Source: Macrostomum hystrix
Taxonomy: Eukaryota; Platyhelminthes; Macrostomidae
Direction of reading: 5' to 3'
DNA length: 64,000 bases
NCBI GenBank assembly: GCA_950097015.1
Contig: CATNEN010000038.1
Location: 31,086,501-31,150,500 of the forward strand
Part shown: positions 45,424 through 55,130 of the stretch, one piece after another
How the letters are laid out: each line of letters opens with the position of its first letter
How positions within the stretch are numbered: the first letter of the stretch is position 1
Notes under the pieces: generated by a model
What the model was told of the DNA's origin: nothing
Seen by the model: the letters and a program-made list of their open reading frames with translations, nothing else
The model's database searches: none
Made by a program: the position numbers and the translations under genes

Positions 45424-45680
45424 TGTAGCCTAGTGGATAGAGCGTCGGACTCATGACTTGAAGGTCGGGGGTTCGATTCTTGGCTCTACTGAAATAATTT
45501 ATGCCCGTTAGCAAGACACTTCAACTCTGCATTGCTTCAGTTCACTTAGCATCACCAGCATCAGCTGAAGTATTTGAGGGTGAGTGTGGCATCCCCGAGT
45601 TCATGGACTGAACAGCTGGATGCAGCCCTCAGCTACAGCTTCGCTGTCGACTGCACAAATGGCCCAATCGTGCAGATTGT
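45424..45680 (+). mobile_element. SINE family B, near full-length copy
   Basis: The head TAGCCTAGTGGATAGAGCGT has an A-box, an ACTCATGAC anticodon-like loop (CAT) and a GGGGGTTCGATTC B-box, pointing to a tRNA-derived origin. The body continues with TTAGCAAGACACTTCAAC and ends in GAGTTCATGGACTGAACAGC. Other copies are at 31014-31236, 30070-30190 and 52670-52765. Confidence 0.85.
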
Positions 45681-46738
45681 TATCAATTACAATTAATTTT
45701 TTTCGTACGATCGTCGTAGTTAAGGTAAATTATCTAGTTTCAAATATCAATAGTTATTGTTTAAAAAAGAAACAATGTAAGCAATATAATTAGATTGTAC
45801 TTTTTGAATCACATTCACAATGGGCTGAGCCATTTTATAATGTATTCCTTTTTTCGACAAAATTAAAAAAAACACAACTGCTTAAAGTAGTGGAAACGCA
45901 TGTGACGTTGTCTCTCTAATTTAATGTAATTTTAATATGCTAGTTAGAATTATGTACATTATTTTCGTTAGATATAATTGTTAGAGATATTTCTTTGGTT
46001 TTAAATTAATATTTATAATGAATTTGTTTTAGTATACTATATAGTCGTATTCAAATGTTCTAATTAGGCCTTTCCAGGAAGACTCTCTTCCCCCCCGTGC
46101 CTGGTTCTGGTTCTACGACTGAGTGCTGGCTATTATTTAAGTGTGGCTAATTTCAACTGTAGCCGTAACTGCTTTCAAGTGAATCTTGATTCATCTAACA
46201 TATCTCTAAGTCATATAGCCAGCATTCACCGTTAAGCGATCTCGTTATTTGAAGACCCAATTTACTGCCGAATGATAATTTACCTTACTGCTATTCAAAT
46301 AGATCGAACCGCTACGCCTATACATTGGGACCGAAACTTCGTCATACGCATTTTTAGGATGTGAATTTATTCTAGAATTTTTTCTAACTTCGATGTTCTG
46401 GAAAATGTCTGAACAGAACTAAATAGCTAATTTCTATTTTGAATAGCTAGTTATAGACAGATTAGAGAAAAAAGTTTATTTTTGGCAAAGATCTTCTATA
46501 TTCAAAGGATTTTCTATATATAATACTTATCAAGATGTTACAAATAAAAGTCCTTGTTAAAACAGATTTGGCAGAAATAATCTTGATAAATCATATCAAT
46601 TAGCAAATGCTGCGTCATTTTTAATCTCGTATGACTCATTGTACTCGTACTATTATCGACTTTGAAGGTCTTGCATTCGACCGCGTGTGCATTTTTGTAT
46701 AAGAATGCTTTAGATAACAGTGTTACACAGTATTCTGT
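45681..46738. other. AT-rich intergenic DNA
   Basis: Nothing recognised: no reading frame, array or RNA gene. Confidence 0.5.
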
Positions 46739-47315
46739 GGGGTGTTTTACGAACTTGAGTTCAATCTTAAGATCAAACTTAGGATTGAGTTTAGGATCGA
46801 CGTGTTCTATGAAGATAAAAGTCGATCTTAGCTGGGATCCAACTTAGGTCTGACCTAAGGGAAGATAAGATCGAACTTGCGACTGGTGCGTTTTATCAAG
46901 AGAGACTGTCTATGTCTATGCAATGCAAAATAAACTCAACAAGAAGTACTATAAGCTGTGACCGTGTCTCTGGCTAAAATAAGGCATATATAAAACGGCT
47001 AAAGTTTGACGCCACTCGGAATTAGTCTATGGTCAACCCTATCTTAAACTTTCTCGTCCACAACCAAAGCTCGACCTTAGCTAAGATCGAGGTTAGAAGT
47101 GACTCCTAAGTGTTTGTAAAACACATTTATGGCTCAGTCTTAAGTTCGAGCCTAAGTTGGAACTTAGGAGTCAGTCTTAAGTTCGAGCCTAAGTTGGAAC
47201 TTAGGAGTCAGTATTAAGTTCGAGCCTAAGTTGGAACTTAGGAGTCAGTCTTCAGTTCGAGCCTAAGTTGGAACTTAGGAGTCAGTCTTAAGACGCAGTT
47301 CGTAAAGCACCCCCC
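46739..47315. mobile_element. MITE-like element with terminal inverted repeats
   Basis: Left end GGGGTGTTTTACGAACTTG (46739) and right end CAGTTCGTAAAGCACCCCC (to 47315) are inverted relatives. The interior is rich in CTTAAGTTCGAGCCTAAG-type motifs. Its 3' part is a 37-bp tandem repeat (TTGGAACTTAGGAGTCAGTC plus TTAAGTTCGAGCCTAAG, about 4 copies). No coding capacity. Confidence 0.7.
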
Positions 47316-48779
47316 TGGATCGTAAGTCCAAGTGGAGGTACAACCGTACAAGGAACAACAGCGCGAGACTCCCGAAAACCGCCGGTGTTGATCCACCTGC
47401 ATGACAATCGCTGCAGTTAACTAAAGCCAATTTAGTAGCCCAATTTTATATCATTTTTTGGCAGCTCCCGCGAATGCTAACAGCGCTGGGTGGTGACTGA
47501 TTGGTTGACAGACTAGGCGATGGTGTCCTGTGGTTGAGCTGCGCCTAGTATTTCGGCTTGATCTGTGAAATTGTACAAATTCACGTCAGGGTGTCCATAG
47601 TGGCCTATGGCTATTTCCAACTGTTGTAGCCCTTGAAGGTCCAGAAAATCCGTCTCGATAAAGGTACGTAGGTGACAACCGAAGAGGGAGATGATGCAGG
47701 CACATTCGGGTGACATGCTAATAAATTTTGAAGGCCTAGCAAGGCCGCACTGAGGCGCAGTGCTAATTTGTGTATTGGGGTGTATGAAATACTCAAGCGC
47801 TTAAGGAAAAATCTGACCCTCGGCCAGAAACATTGAATATCTCGAAGATCTGAAGAGCTGCCCGCGACTTGATTCTTGATTCTGAAGATGCGCAACAAAA
47901 AGTAAGCCCGTGTTCTTGAGTTTCGTGTGCTTGCGCTTCTCCTTTCGCGTGCCCCCCTTGGTTGTACTGTAAATTCAAAAGGGGGTGCTATCACAAGGTC
48001 GAAATTTCACAATACACCAACGAGTATACCTTACGAGCTCGTATTAAACAGTAATAATTTCTAATCAGTTCACATGCATTACCAAAATGAAGTACTACAT
48101 ACTCAGAGCTTTTGTCCCATGCTGGAAATAGATACACAAATAAAACAATCGAATATTGATAGCTTTTGGGTTTGTCTTCAATTTTAACTGCCGCACTCTG
48201 GACTGCCATAATATTAGACGAGTAGTGAATTTACCTCGGATTTCTTGTGCTGAAACAATTGCGACGTTGTGAAATTTCGAGCTTGTGAATCCCCCCTTCA
48301 AAAGGTGAAAGTGTATAAGGGAATGGCATTTTCAGAGCTAATTTTCATGAACTATAGCCTTCTAAAATAAATATCTGACCTGCAAGTCGGAAGCAGCATT
48401 ATTTCTCTTTTTGCTATTTTCGGCAATGAACACTCTATTCTGCATGCTCTATATAATGGATTTTTTAAAGCGAGTAAGGAAAATTGAGATATTGATGAGA
48501 TATATTGCCACCTGAGTTGCTATCAGGTGTCAGTAAAAATGGCGTGAACCTTGAAATTTGTCTTTTTTTAGTCAAAGCGTACGATACATAATCCAGTATC
48601 ATGCAGAGGCTTAACTCTATAGAGTCTAAGGTTTCGAGTCGGCTTAAGCTGCACTACTGCCTGAAAACCGAATGTGTAAATGTGAGTTAACGTTACCTTT
48701 AACTCGAGACAGTATTTTTAGCTATGACTGTGAAAAATTGCCCCTAAATAGCCTTTAGTCTGTACATCTGAGTATAGAC
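47316..48779. other. Intergenic DNA, no gene recognised
   Basis: Short open frames on the minus strand have no recognisable family or splice context. No arrays are seen. Confidence 0.45.
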
Positions 48780-48935
48780 TATTGAGTTTCTCATCGTCAG
48801 GCAGTGTACACTGTCACTGTGCCTTGGAGGTTGGACCTCATGGGCGTAAATTGCACGACAAGCCCATAAGCCTTCTCTCCGACGCTGCGCCCCGAATAAA
48901 TGTGGCCTCGCCGCGGAATCGAGCTCAGGGTCACA
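48780..48935 (-). mobile_element. SINE family A fragment
   Basis: Minus-strand fragment containing the inverse of GGGCTTGTCGTGCAATTTAC, the CCACATTTATT segment and the CCTCCAAGGCACAGTGACAG region. Both the outer head and the 3' tail are missing. Confidence 0.8.
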
Positions 48936-49054
48936 CTTGCTTCTAGTCTTAACTGTACAAACAAAATATTAAAAATTATTATTTAAATTATTGAAAATTA
49001 TTAGAATATTATTTATTCACTGCCTTTTCCTACTTCTTAATCCTATTAATATTT

Positions 49055-49090
49055 CTGACGATGCACCTATAGAAATGCAAAACGTGTCGG
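49055..49090 (+). ncRNA. Degenerate hammerhead-like core
   Basis: CTGACGA followed by TGCA-loop-TGCA and AAAACGTGTC resembles the two intact cores at 51072-51098 and 51307-51338. The GAAA is altered to AAAA, so it is probably inactive. Confidence 0.35.
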
Positions 49091-49369
49091 TAATTTAAAA
49101 TGTTCAATACAGGATTCCTATTCATACTATTCGGCGAACGATCAAACGATTCTTTCCTGCAGATTTATAAACTTAATTATTCGATTCACAGCTGCAGCGA
49201 TCAGCAAACTTCAGAGAACGGGTCACATGCGACCCTCGAAATGCTTCCAAATCGGGACGCCCCTAAACAACGCCAGCTCTACACTAAAAAGATCTCTCTC
49301 GTTCCTCATCTCACTTATATCATCGCCCCAGCCTCATCTCTGTATTGTCGCATCTGTTTTTTCCATCTC

Positions 49370-50890
49370 TCCCGAGTCTCATCCCTCACATGTCTCGTCT
49401 CTCCCGAGTCTCATCCCTCACATGTCTCGTCTCTCCCGAGTCTCATCCCTCACATGTCTCGTCTCTCCCGAGTCTCATCCCTCACATGTCTCGTCTCTCC
49501 CGAGTCTCATCCCTCACATGTCTCGTCTCTCCCGAGTCTCATCCCTCACATGTCTCGTCTCTCCCGAGTCTCATCCCTCACATGTCTCGTCTCTCCCGAG
49601 CCGATCATCCCTCACATGTCTCGTCTCTCCCGAGTCTCATCCCTCACGTGTCTCGTCTCTCCCGAGTCTCATCCCTCACATGTCTCCTCTCCCGAGTCTC
49701 ATCCCTCACATGTCTCGTCTCTCCCGAGTCTCATCCCTCACATGTCTCGTCTCTCCCGAGTCTCATCCCTCACATGTCTCGTCTCTCCCGAGCCGATCAT
49801 CCCTCACATGTCTCGTCTCTCCCGAGTCTCATCCCTCACGTGTCTCGTCTCTCCCGAGTCTCATCCCTCACGTGTCTCGTCTCTCCCGAGTCTCATCGCT
49901 CACATGTCTCCTCTCCCGAGTCTCATCGCTCACATGTCTCCTCTCCCGAGTCTCATCCCTCACATGTCTCGTCTCTCCCGAGCCGATCATCCCTCACATG
50001 TCTCGTCTCTCCCAAGTCTCATCCCTCACATGTCTCGTCTCTCCCGAGTCTCATCCCTCACATGTCTCGTCTCTCCCGAGTCTCATCCCTCACATGTCTC
50101 GTCTCTCCCGAGCCGATCATCCCTCACATGTCTCGTCTCTCCCGAGTCTCATCCCTCACGTGTCTCGTCTCTCCCGAGTCTCATCCCTCACGTGTCTCGT
50201 CTCTCCCGAGTCTCATCGCTCACATGTCTCCTCTCCCGAGTCTCATCGCTCACATGTCTCCTCTCCCGAGTCTCATCCCTCACATGTCTCGTCTCTCCCG
50301 AGCCGATCATCCCTCACATGTCTCGTCTCTCCCAAGTCTCATCCCTCACATGTCTCGTCTCTCCCGAGTCTCATCCCTCACATGTCTCGTCTCTCCCAAA
50401 TATCATCACTTACGTGTCTTATCTCATCTCAAAAAAGCGCAGATTTCTCTCGACAAATCTCTCCTGTGCCTCTTCTCTCCACCGTCTCATCTCTCCCTGT
50501 CTCTTCTCTCCCCTGTCCCATCTCTCCATGTCTCATCTCTCCATGTCTCATCTCGCCCCTGTCTTCTCTCCCCTGTCTCATCTCGCCCCTGTCTCTTCTC
50601 TCCACTGTCTCTTCTCTCCACTGTCTCATCTCTCCATGTCTCATCTCTCCATGTCTCATCTCGCCCCTGTCTCTTCTCTCCCCTGTCTCATCTCTCCATG
50701 TCTCATCTCGCCCCTGTCTCTTCTCTCCACTGTCTCATCTCTCCATGTCTCATCTCTCCATGTCTCATCTCTCCCTGTCTCTTCTCTCCCCTGTCTCATC
50801 TCTCCCTGTCTCTTCTCTCCCCTATCCCATCTATCCATTGTCACATCTCTAACCTGTCTCATCTCTCCCTGTCCCATCTCTCCCTGGTCG
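49370..50890. repeat. 32-bp minisatellite and derived CTCATCTCTCC array
   Basis: 49370-50400: about 32 copies of CTCATCCCTCACATGTCTCG plus TCTCTCCCGAGT, in a higher-order pattern including CCGATCATCC variants and a duplicated block near 49780-50300. 50450-50890: degenerate copies built from TCTCATCTCTCCATG and CTGTCTCTTCTCTCC. The plus strand is open in all three frames for more than 1.6 kb because 32 is not a multiple of 3 and no unit holds a stop. Confidence 0.95.
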
Positions 50891-51066
50891 GATATCACAA
50901 GTCTTATGCCTTCCGTATCTCGTTTCTTGGCTGTCACCTCTTTCCCCAGCCATCATATCGCTCATATTAAATCTAATTTCTATGAAAAATTTTCGTACTT
51001 AGCTTTCTTACTTTCGCTTTTGGCATATAAAGATGAAAGCGAAAACAAACATTAAATTAGTTGTAC

Positions 51067-51098
51067 GACGCGTTTCGCACTCCTATGTGCATCTTCAG
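51067..51098 (-). ncRNA. Hammerhead ribozyme-like core (minus strand)
   Basis: Reads CTGAAGA-TGCAC-ATAGGA-GTGC-GAAAC-GCGTC on the minus strand. This matches the CUGANGA/stem II/GAAA core known from Penelope-like elements and animal retrozymes. Stem III is minimal, and a flanking stem I is not obvious. Confidence 0.5.
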
Positions 51099-51306
51099 GT
51101 TTATTTTTTGAAACGAAAAAAAACAGGTTTTGCGAATAAATATGTGTAATTATTTATTTTACAAGTTGACAAGAAAAGTAGAAAAATTATTAAACAAATC
51201 GATATTTGAGAACACATGAGTTGGTCCGTACGGCAATGTGAAGTCCGGAGGCAGAATGAATGTACACCCAGTACTATCCTGTTTCATTTCGTTTCAAAAA
51301 ATAAAC

Positions 51307-51338
51307 CTGAAGATGCACCTAGGAGTGCGAAACGCGTC
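51307..51338 (+). ncRNA. Hammerhead ribozyme-like core (plus strand)
   Basis: Reads CTGAAGA-TGCAC-CTAGGA-GTGC-GAAAC-GCGTC, with a GTC that would be the cleavage triplet. It is identical in layout to the minus-strand partner. Activity is inferred, not shown. Confidence 0.5.
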
Positions 51339-51382
51339 GTACAACTAATTTAATGTTGGTTTTGGCTTTCATCTTTATCTTA

Positions 51383-52669
51383 TCTCGTACTTACCAAGCG
51401 AGCAACTTTACCAGAATTTTTGGCATATATATTGCACACAATTGCCCAATAGAGTGAATTTAACGCGCTTCGTTCAACCAATGAGAGCGCAGGACGCGAA
51501 GCGACAGGGGGTTTGAAATCAACATATAAATATCTTGCAAAAAACTGTCCCTGCACAATTCCAAGTGTACAATATTCATTTGTACTTTAAACAACATAGT
51601 ACATAATATATATTCGCAAATATATATATAAGTTTGGTTGCGAAAAAATATATATCTTATATATTGCGCTTTTTCGTAAATTTAGTTTTTTTTCTGATAG
51701 GATCCGGCACTTTTCTAGAATGACTTTGAAAGACATTGAAAATGTCTAACTTTTCGATAAGTGTATTTCTTCTGCCAACTTTTCCGAAGGAGCCGCTTAT
51801 TGTGAAACCAGTCAGGTAAGAGGCAATTATATGTTTTCGATTATAACTATTTTTTTAGCGTTTCTATTGGACTAAAAATGAAGAACAAAAGCATTGTTGA
51901 ATATTGAAACTTTCACATAAAAATCTTTGTAATTTCCAGTACGACTTACTCGTATTATATATTGTATCTAGCAGCGATTTATAGATGTAAATTAGGCAGA
52001 AAAATGGCAAAAAATTAAAGTAGCACCTGGTAGTAGGTACAAACAGCTTGATTGTGTGTCATTCTAAAAAATAGAAGACTATTTCAGGCATTTACAAACT
52101 CGAAGTGCGTGAACATGGAACCAAATTCCATGGCTAGTCCATGGATTTACCGTAGCATAATAAAACTGTGCATACACGAGAGACTACTTCAAGTAGAAAT
52201 GCGTCATAGAAGTGTTAAATGCAGGGAGAGAATTTAAAATACGAAATCCGTCCTTCTGCTTAGTCCAATCAGATGCAGAAACGTATAAAATATACGTCAG
52301 CGCTTATTTTACCAACGCTTATCTATAAAATGTATAAAATATACGTCAGCGCTTATTTTATCAATGCTTATCTATAAAATATATAAAATGGATATGAAAA
52401 CTAAAAAAATTCTGCAGGATAATAACAGGTATGATGGAAATTATGCAGTGAACTAATTATATTTCATCAAGGTGGTTATTAATAACAGATTATACATTGA
52501 AAAGGCAAATCAGTATAGGCCACTTACTTTTCAATATCATTTCGGCATTTAGTATTCTCGAGTGCATATAGCTCGTCAAAGCAGTGTTAGTTACACACTT
52601 GTTGCACTATAATATTTCGTAGTGTATGTAGCGAACTAAGCCAATTAATAAATTAATCACTAGACCCCC
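51383..52669. other. AT-rich intergenic DNA with a duplicated TATA-rich segment
   Basis: No gene recognised. At 52285-52395 a segment of about 55 bp (AAATATACGTCAGCGCTTAT, then CTATAAAATGTATAAAAT) is tandemly duplicated, with several TATAAAA motifs. Confidence 0.5.
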
Positions 52670-52765
52670 TCCACAGTTCCCAGTCCATGGACTGAACAGT
52701 CTCCAGATGCGACAACAGCTGCGGCTGTGCCGTTGGCTGCACTTCTGCAAATTTGAGCTGATGAA
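52670..52765 (+). mobile_element. SINE family B 3' fragment
   Basis: CAGTCCATGGACTGAACAGT followed by a body similar to the 3' end of the copy at 45424-45680 (GCTGCGGCTGTGCC, TGCACTTCTGCAAAT). Confidence 0.65.
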
Positions 52766-52857
52766 TCAAGCACTGGGGACAAGCGCCAAGAAACACTCTT
52801 TAAAGGATCCATTTCAAAAAGAATTAAAAAGACTAGACTAGAAGTTAAATCTATCGG

Positions 52858-53500
52858 CTCCAAAATCTACCTGGAGAAATCTACCTGCGCCAAAATCTAC
52901 CTCCACCAAAATCTACCTGCGCCAAAATCTACCTGCGCCAAAATCTACCTCCACCAAAATCTACCTGCGCCAAAATCTACCTGCGTCAAAATCTACCTCC
53001 ACCAAAATCAACCTGCGCCAAAATCTACCTCCACCAAAATCAACCTGCGCCAAAATCTACCTCCACCAAAATCAACCTGCGACAAAATCTACCTCCACCA
53101 AAATCTACCTCCACCAAAATCTACCTGCGCCAAAATATACCTGCGTAAAAATCTACCTGCGCCAAAATCCACCTGCGTCAAAATCTACCTGCGCCAAAAT
53201 CAACCTGCGCCAAAATCTACCTGTGCCAAAATCTGTGCCAAAATCTACCTACACCAAAATCTACCTGCGTCAAAATCTACCTACCCCAAAATCTACCTGC
53301 GTCAAAATCTATCGGCTTTAAAATCAACCTGGAGAAATCTACCTGCGCCAAAGTCTACCTCCACCAAAATCTACCTGCGCCAAAATCTAACTACACCAAA
53401 ATCTACCTGCGCCAAAATCTATAGGCTGCAAAATCTCCCTACAACCAAAATCTATGGGCTCCAAAATCGATCGGCTCTCAAATCTACCTACGCTGATTGA
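52858..53500. repeat. 16-bp minisatellite
   Basis: About 38 copies of AAAATCTACCTGCGCC with CTCCACC and CTGCGTC variants. Confidence 0.95.
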
Positions 53501-53714
53501 AATCAAGCATCTATCGTACAATTATTTGCTCGATAATTTTATATATTAAAAGCTGAAAATGCACTCACTGTAAAAAATCAACTCCGATAATGAAAAATTT
53601 GTTGCTAAGTAGCTTTTAGCAAAATATAAAATACAGAAAGGCCAAATACAGAAAGGCCAAATTTAGATCTGACAATGATCTAAATAATCGAAACTCAAAG
53701 ACCACATGAAATCC

Positions 53715-54640
53715 CCAGCATTACTGTATTCTACTGATAGCATTACTGTATTCTACTGACAGCATTACTGTATTCTACTGACAGCATTACTGTATTCTAC
53801 TGACAGTATGACTGTGTATTCTACTGACAGCATTACTGTATTCTACTGACAGCATTACTGTATTCTACTGACAGCATTACTGTATTCTACTGACAGCATG
53901 ACTGTGTATTCTACTGACAGCATTACTGTATTCTACTGACAGTATGACTGTGTATTCTACTGACAGTATGACTGTGTATTCTACTGACAGCATTACTGTA
54001 TTCTACTGACAGCATTACTGTATTCTACTGACAGCATGACTGTGTATTCTACTGACAGCATTACTGTATTCTACTGACAGCATTACTGTATTCTACTGAC
54101 AGCATTACTGTATTCTACTGACAGCAATACTGTATTCTACTGACAGCATTACTGTATTCTACTGACAGCATGACTGTATTCTACTGACAGCATTACTGTA
54201 TTCTACTGACAGCATGATTGTATTCTACTGACAGCATTACTGTATTCTACTTACAGCATTACTGTATTCTACTGATAGCATTACTGTGTATTCTACTTAC
54301 ATCATTACTGTATTCTACTGACAGCATTACTGTATTCTACTGACAGCATTACTGTATTCTACTGACAGCATGACTGTGTATTCTACTGACAGCATGACTG
54401 TGTATTCTACTGACAGCATTACTGTATTCTACTGATAGCATTACTGGATTCTACTGACAGCATTACTGTATTCTACTGACAGCATTACTGTATTCTACTG
54501 ACAGCATTACTGTATTCTACTGACAGCATGACTGTGTATTATACTGACAGCATTACTGTATTCTACTGACAGCATTACTGTATTCTACTGACAGTATTAC
54601 TGTATTCTACTGACAGCATTACTGTATTCTACTGACGGCA
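53715..54640. repeat. 22-bp minisatellite
   Basis: About 42 copies of CATTACTGTATTCTACTGACAG, with 24-bp variants (GACTGTGTATTC). The core ATTCTACTGAC recurs in the arrays at 58105-58785 and 60290-60580. Confidence 0.95.
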
Positions 54641-55130
54641 GTCAGATGTCAGAAGTCAAATGTCGTGCTCATCGAGAGTTCTTTGACTAAATATTTACTA
54701 GCTAGTAAGTTAGATAGTTAGTAAAAGATTGCTCTTAAATAAAATTTGTTAATCTGGTTCAAAAAGTCGTCATCTAACATGTTCTCATCAAGCTAATTTT
54801 CTCTTCAAACATTATAGGACAACTATAAGACGAAATATTAGATTTGGTATCTTAGCGATCAACATATTAAAGTTCATTCTGGTGAGTGTAACCAAGACTT
54901 TATATGCCATCATTGGCTATCATTGCTTATACTGAACATAAAAAACGGCATCCTAATTCAGATTCTAAGGAGTCCGGAAGCAAGGAGGACACAATCCTCA
55001 GACAGCAAAACACATCGCCGCTACGCCACGAATCACAAATTGGGAAACGTCGTTATTAATAAGTGTTTGGGAAATCCGACTCATCACAGCACACCTAGAC
55101 ACGGGCACAGTTGGCTGGACATAGTAGCGA
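54641..55130. other. Upstream flank of IAP gene
   Basis: AT-rich, turning GC-richer after about 54950, where an open frame with no recognisable family overlaps the IAP 5' end. No promoter motif was identified. Confidence 0.4.

Larger units (their letters stand above)
51031..51382. mobile_element. Foldback element carrying two hammerhead-like cores
   Basis: Arms of roughly 80-95 bp (51031-51112 and 51288-51382) are inverse complements, separated by about 175 bp. Each arm contains CTGAAGA, a GCAC/GTGC stem, GAAAC and then GCGTCGTAC. The plus-strand core is at 51307-51338; the minus-strand core spans 51067-51098. Confidence 0.75.

Noticed and set aside
45424-45500. Functional tRNA(Met)-like gene
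   Set aside because: The acceptor stem does not pair well, and the sequence continues into a repeated SINE body found elsewhere in the window.
49100-51055. 651-codon open frame (and overlapping 541-codon frames)
   Set aside because: The frames are products of a 32-bp tandem array and are open in all three phases; there is no domain or codon bias typical of genes.
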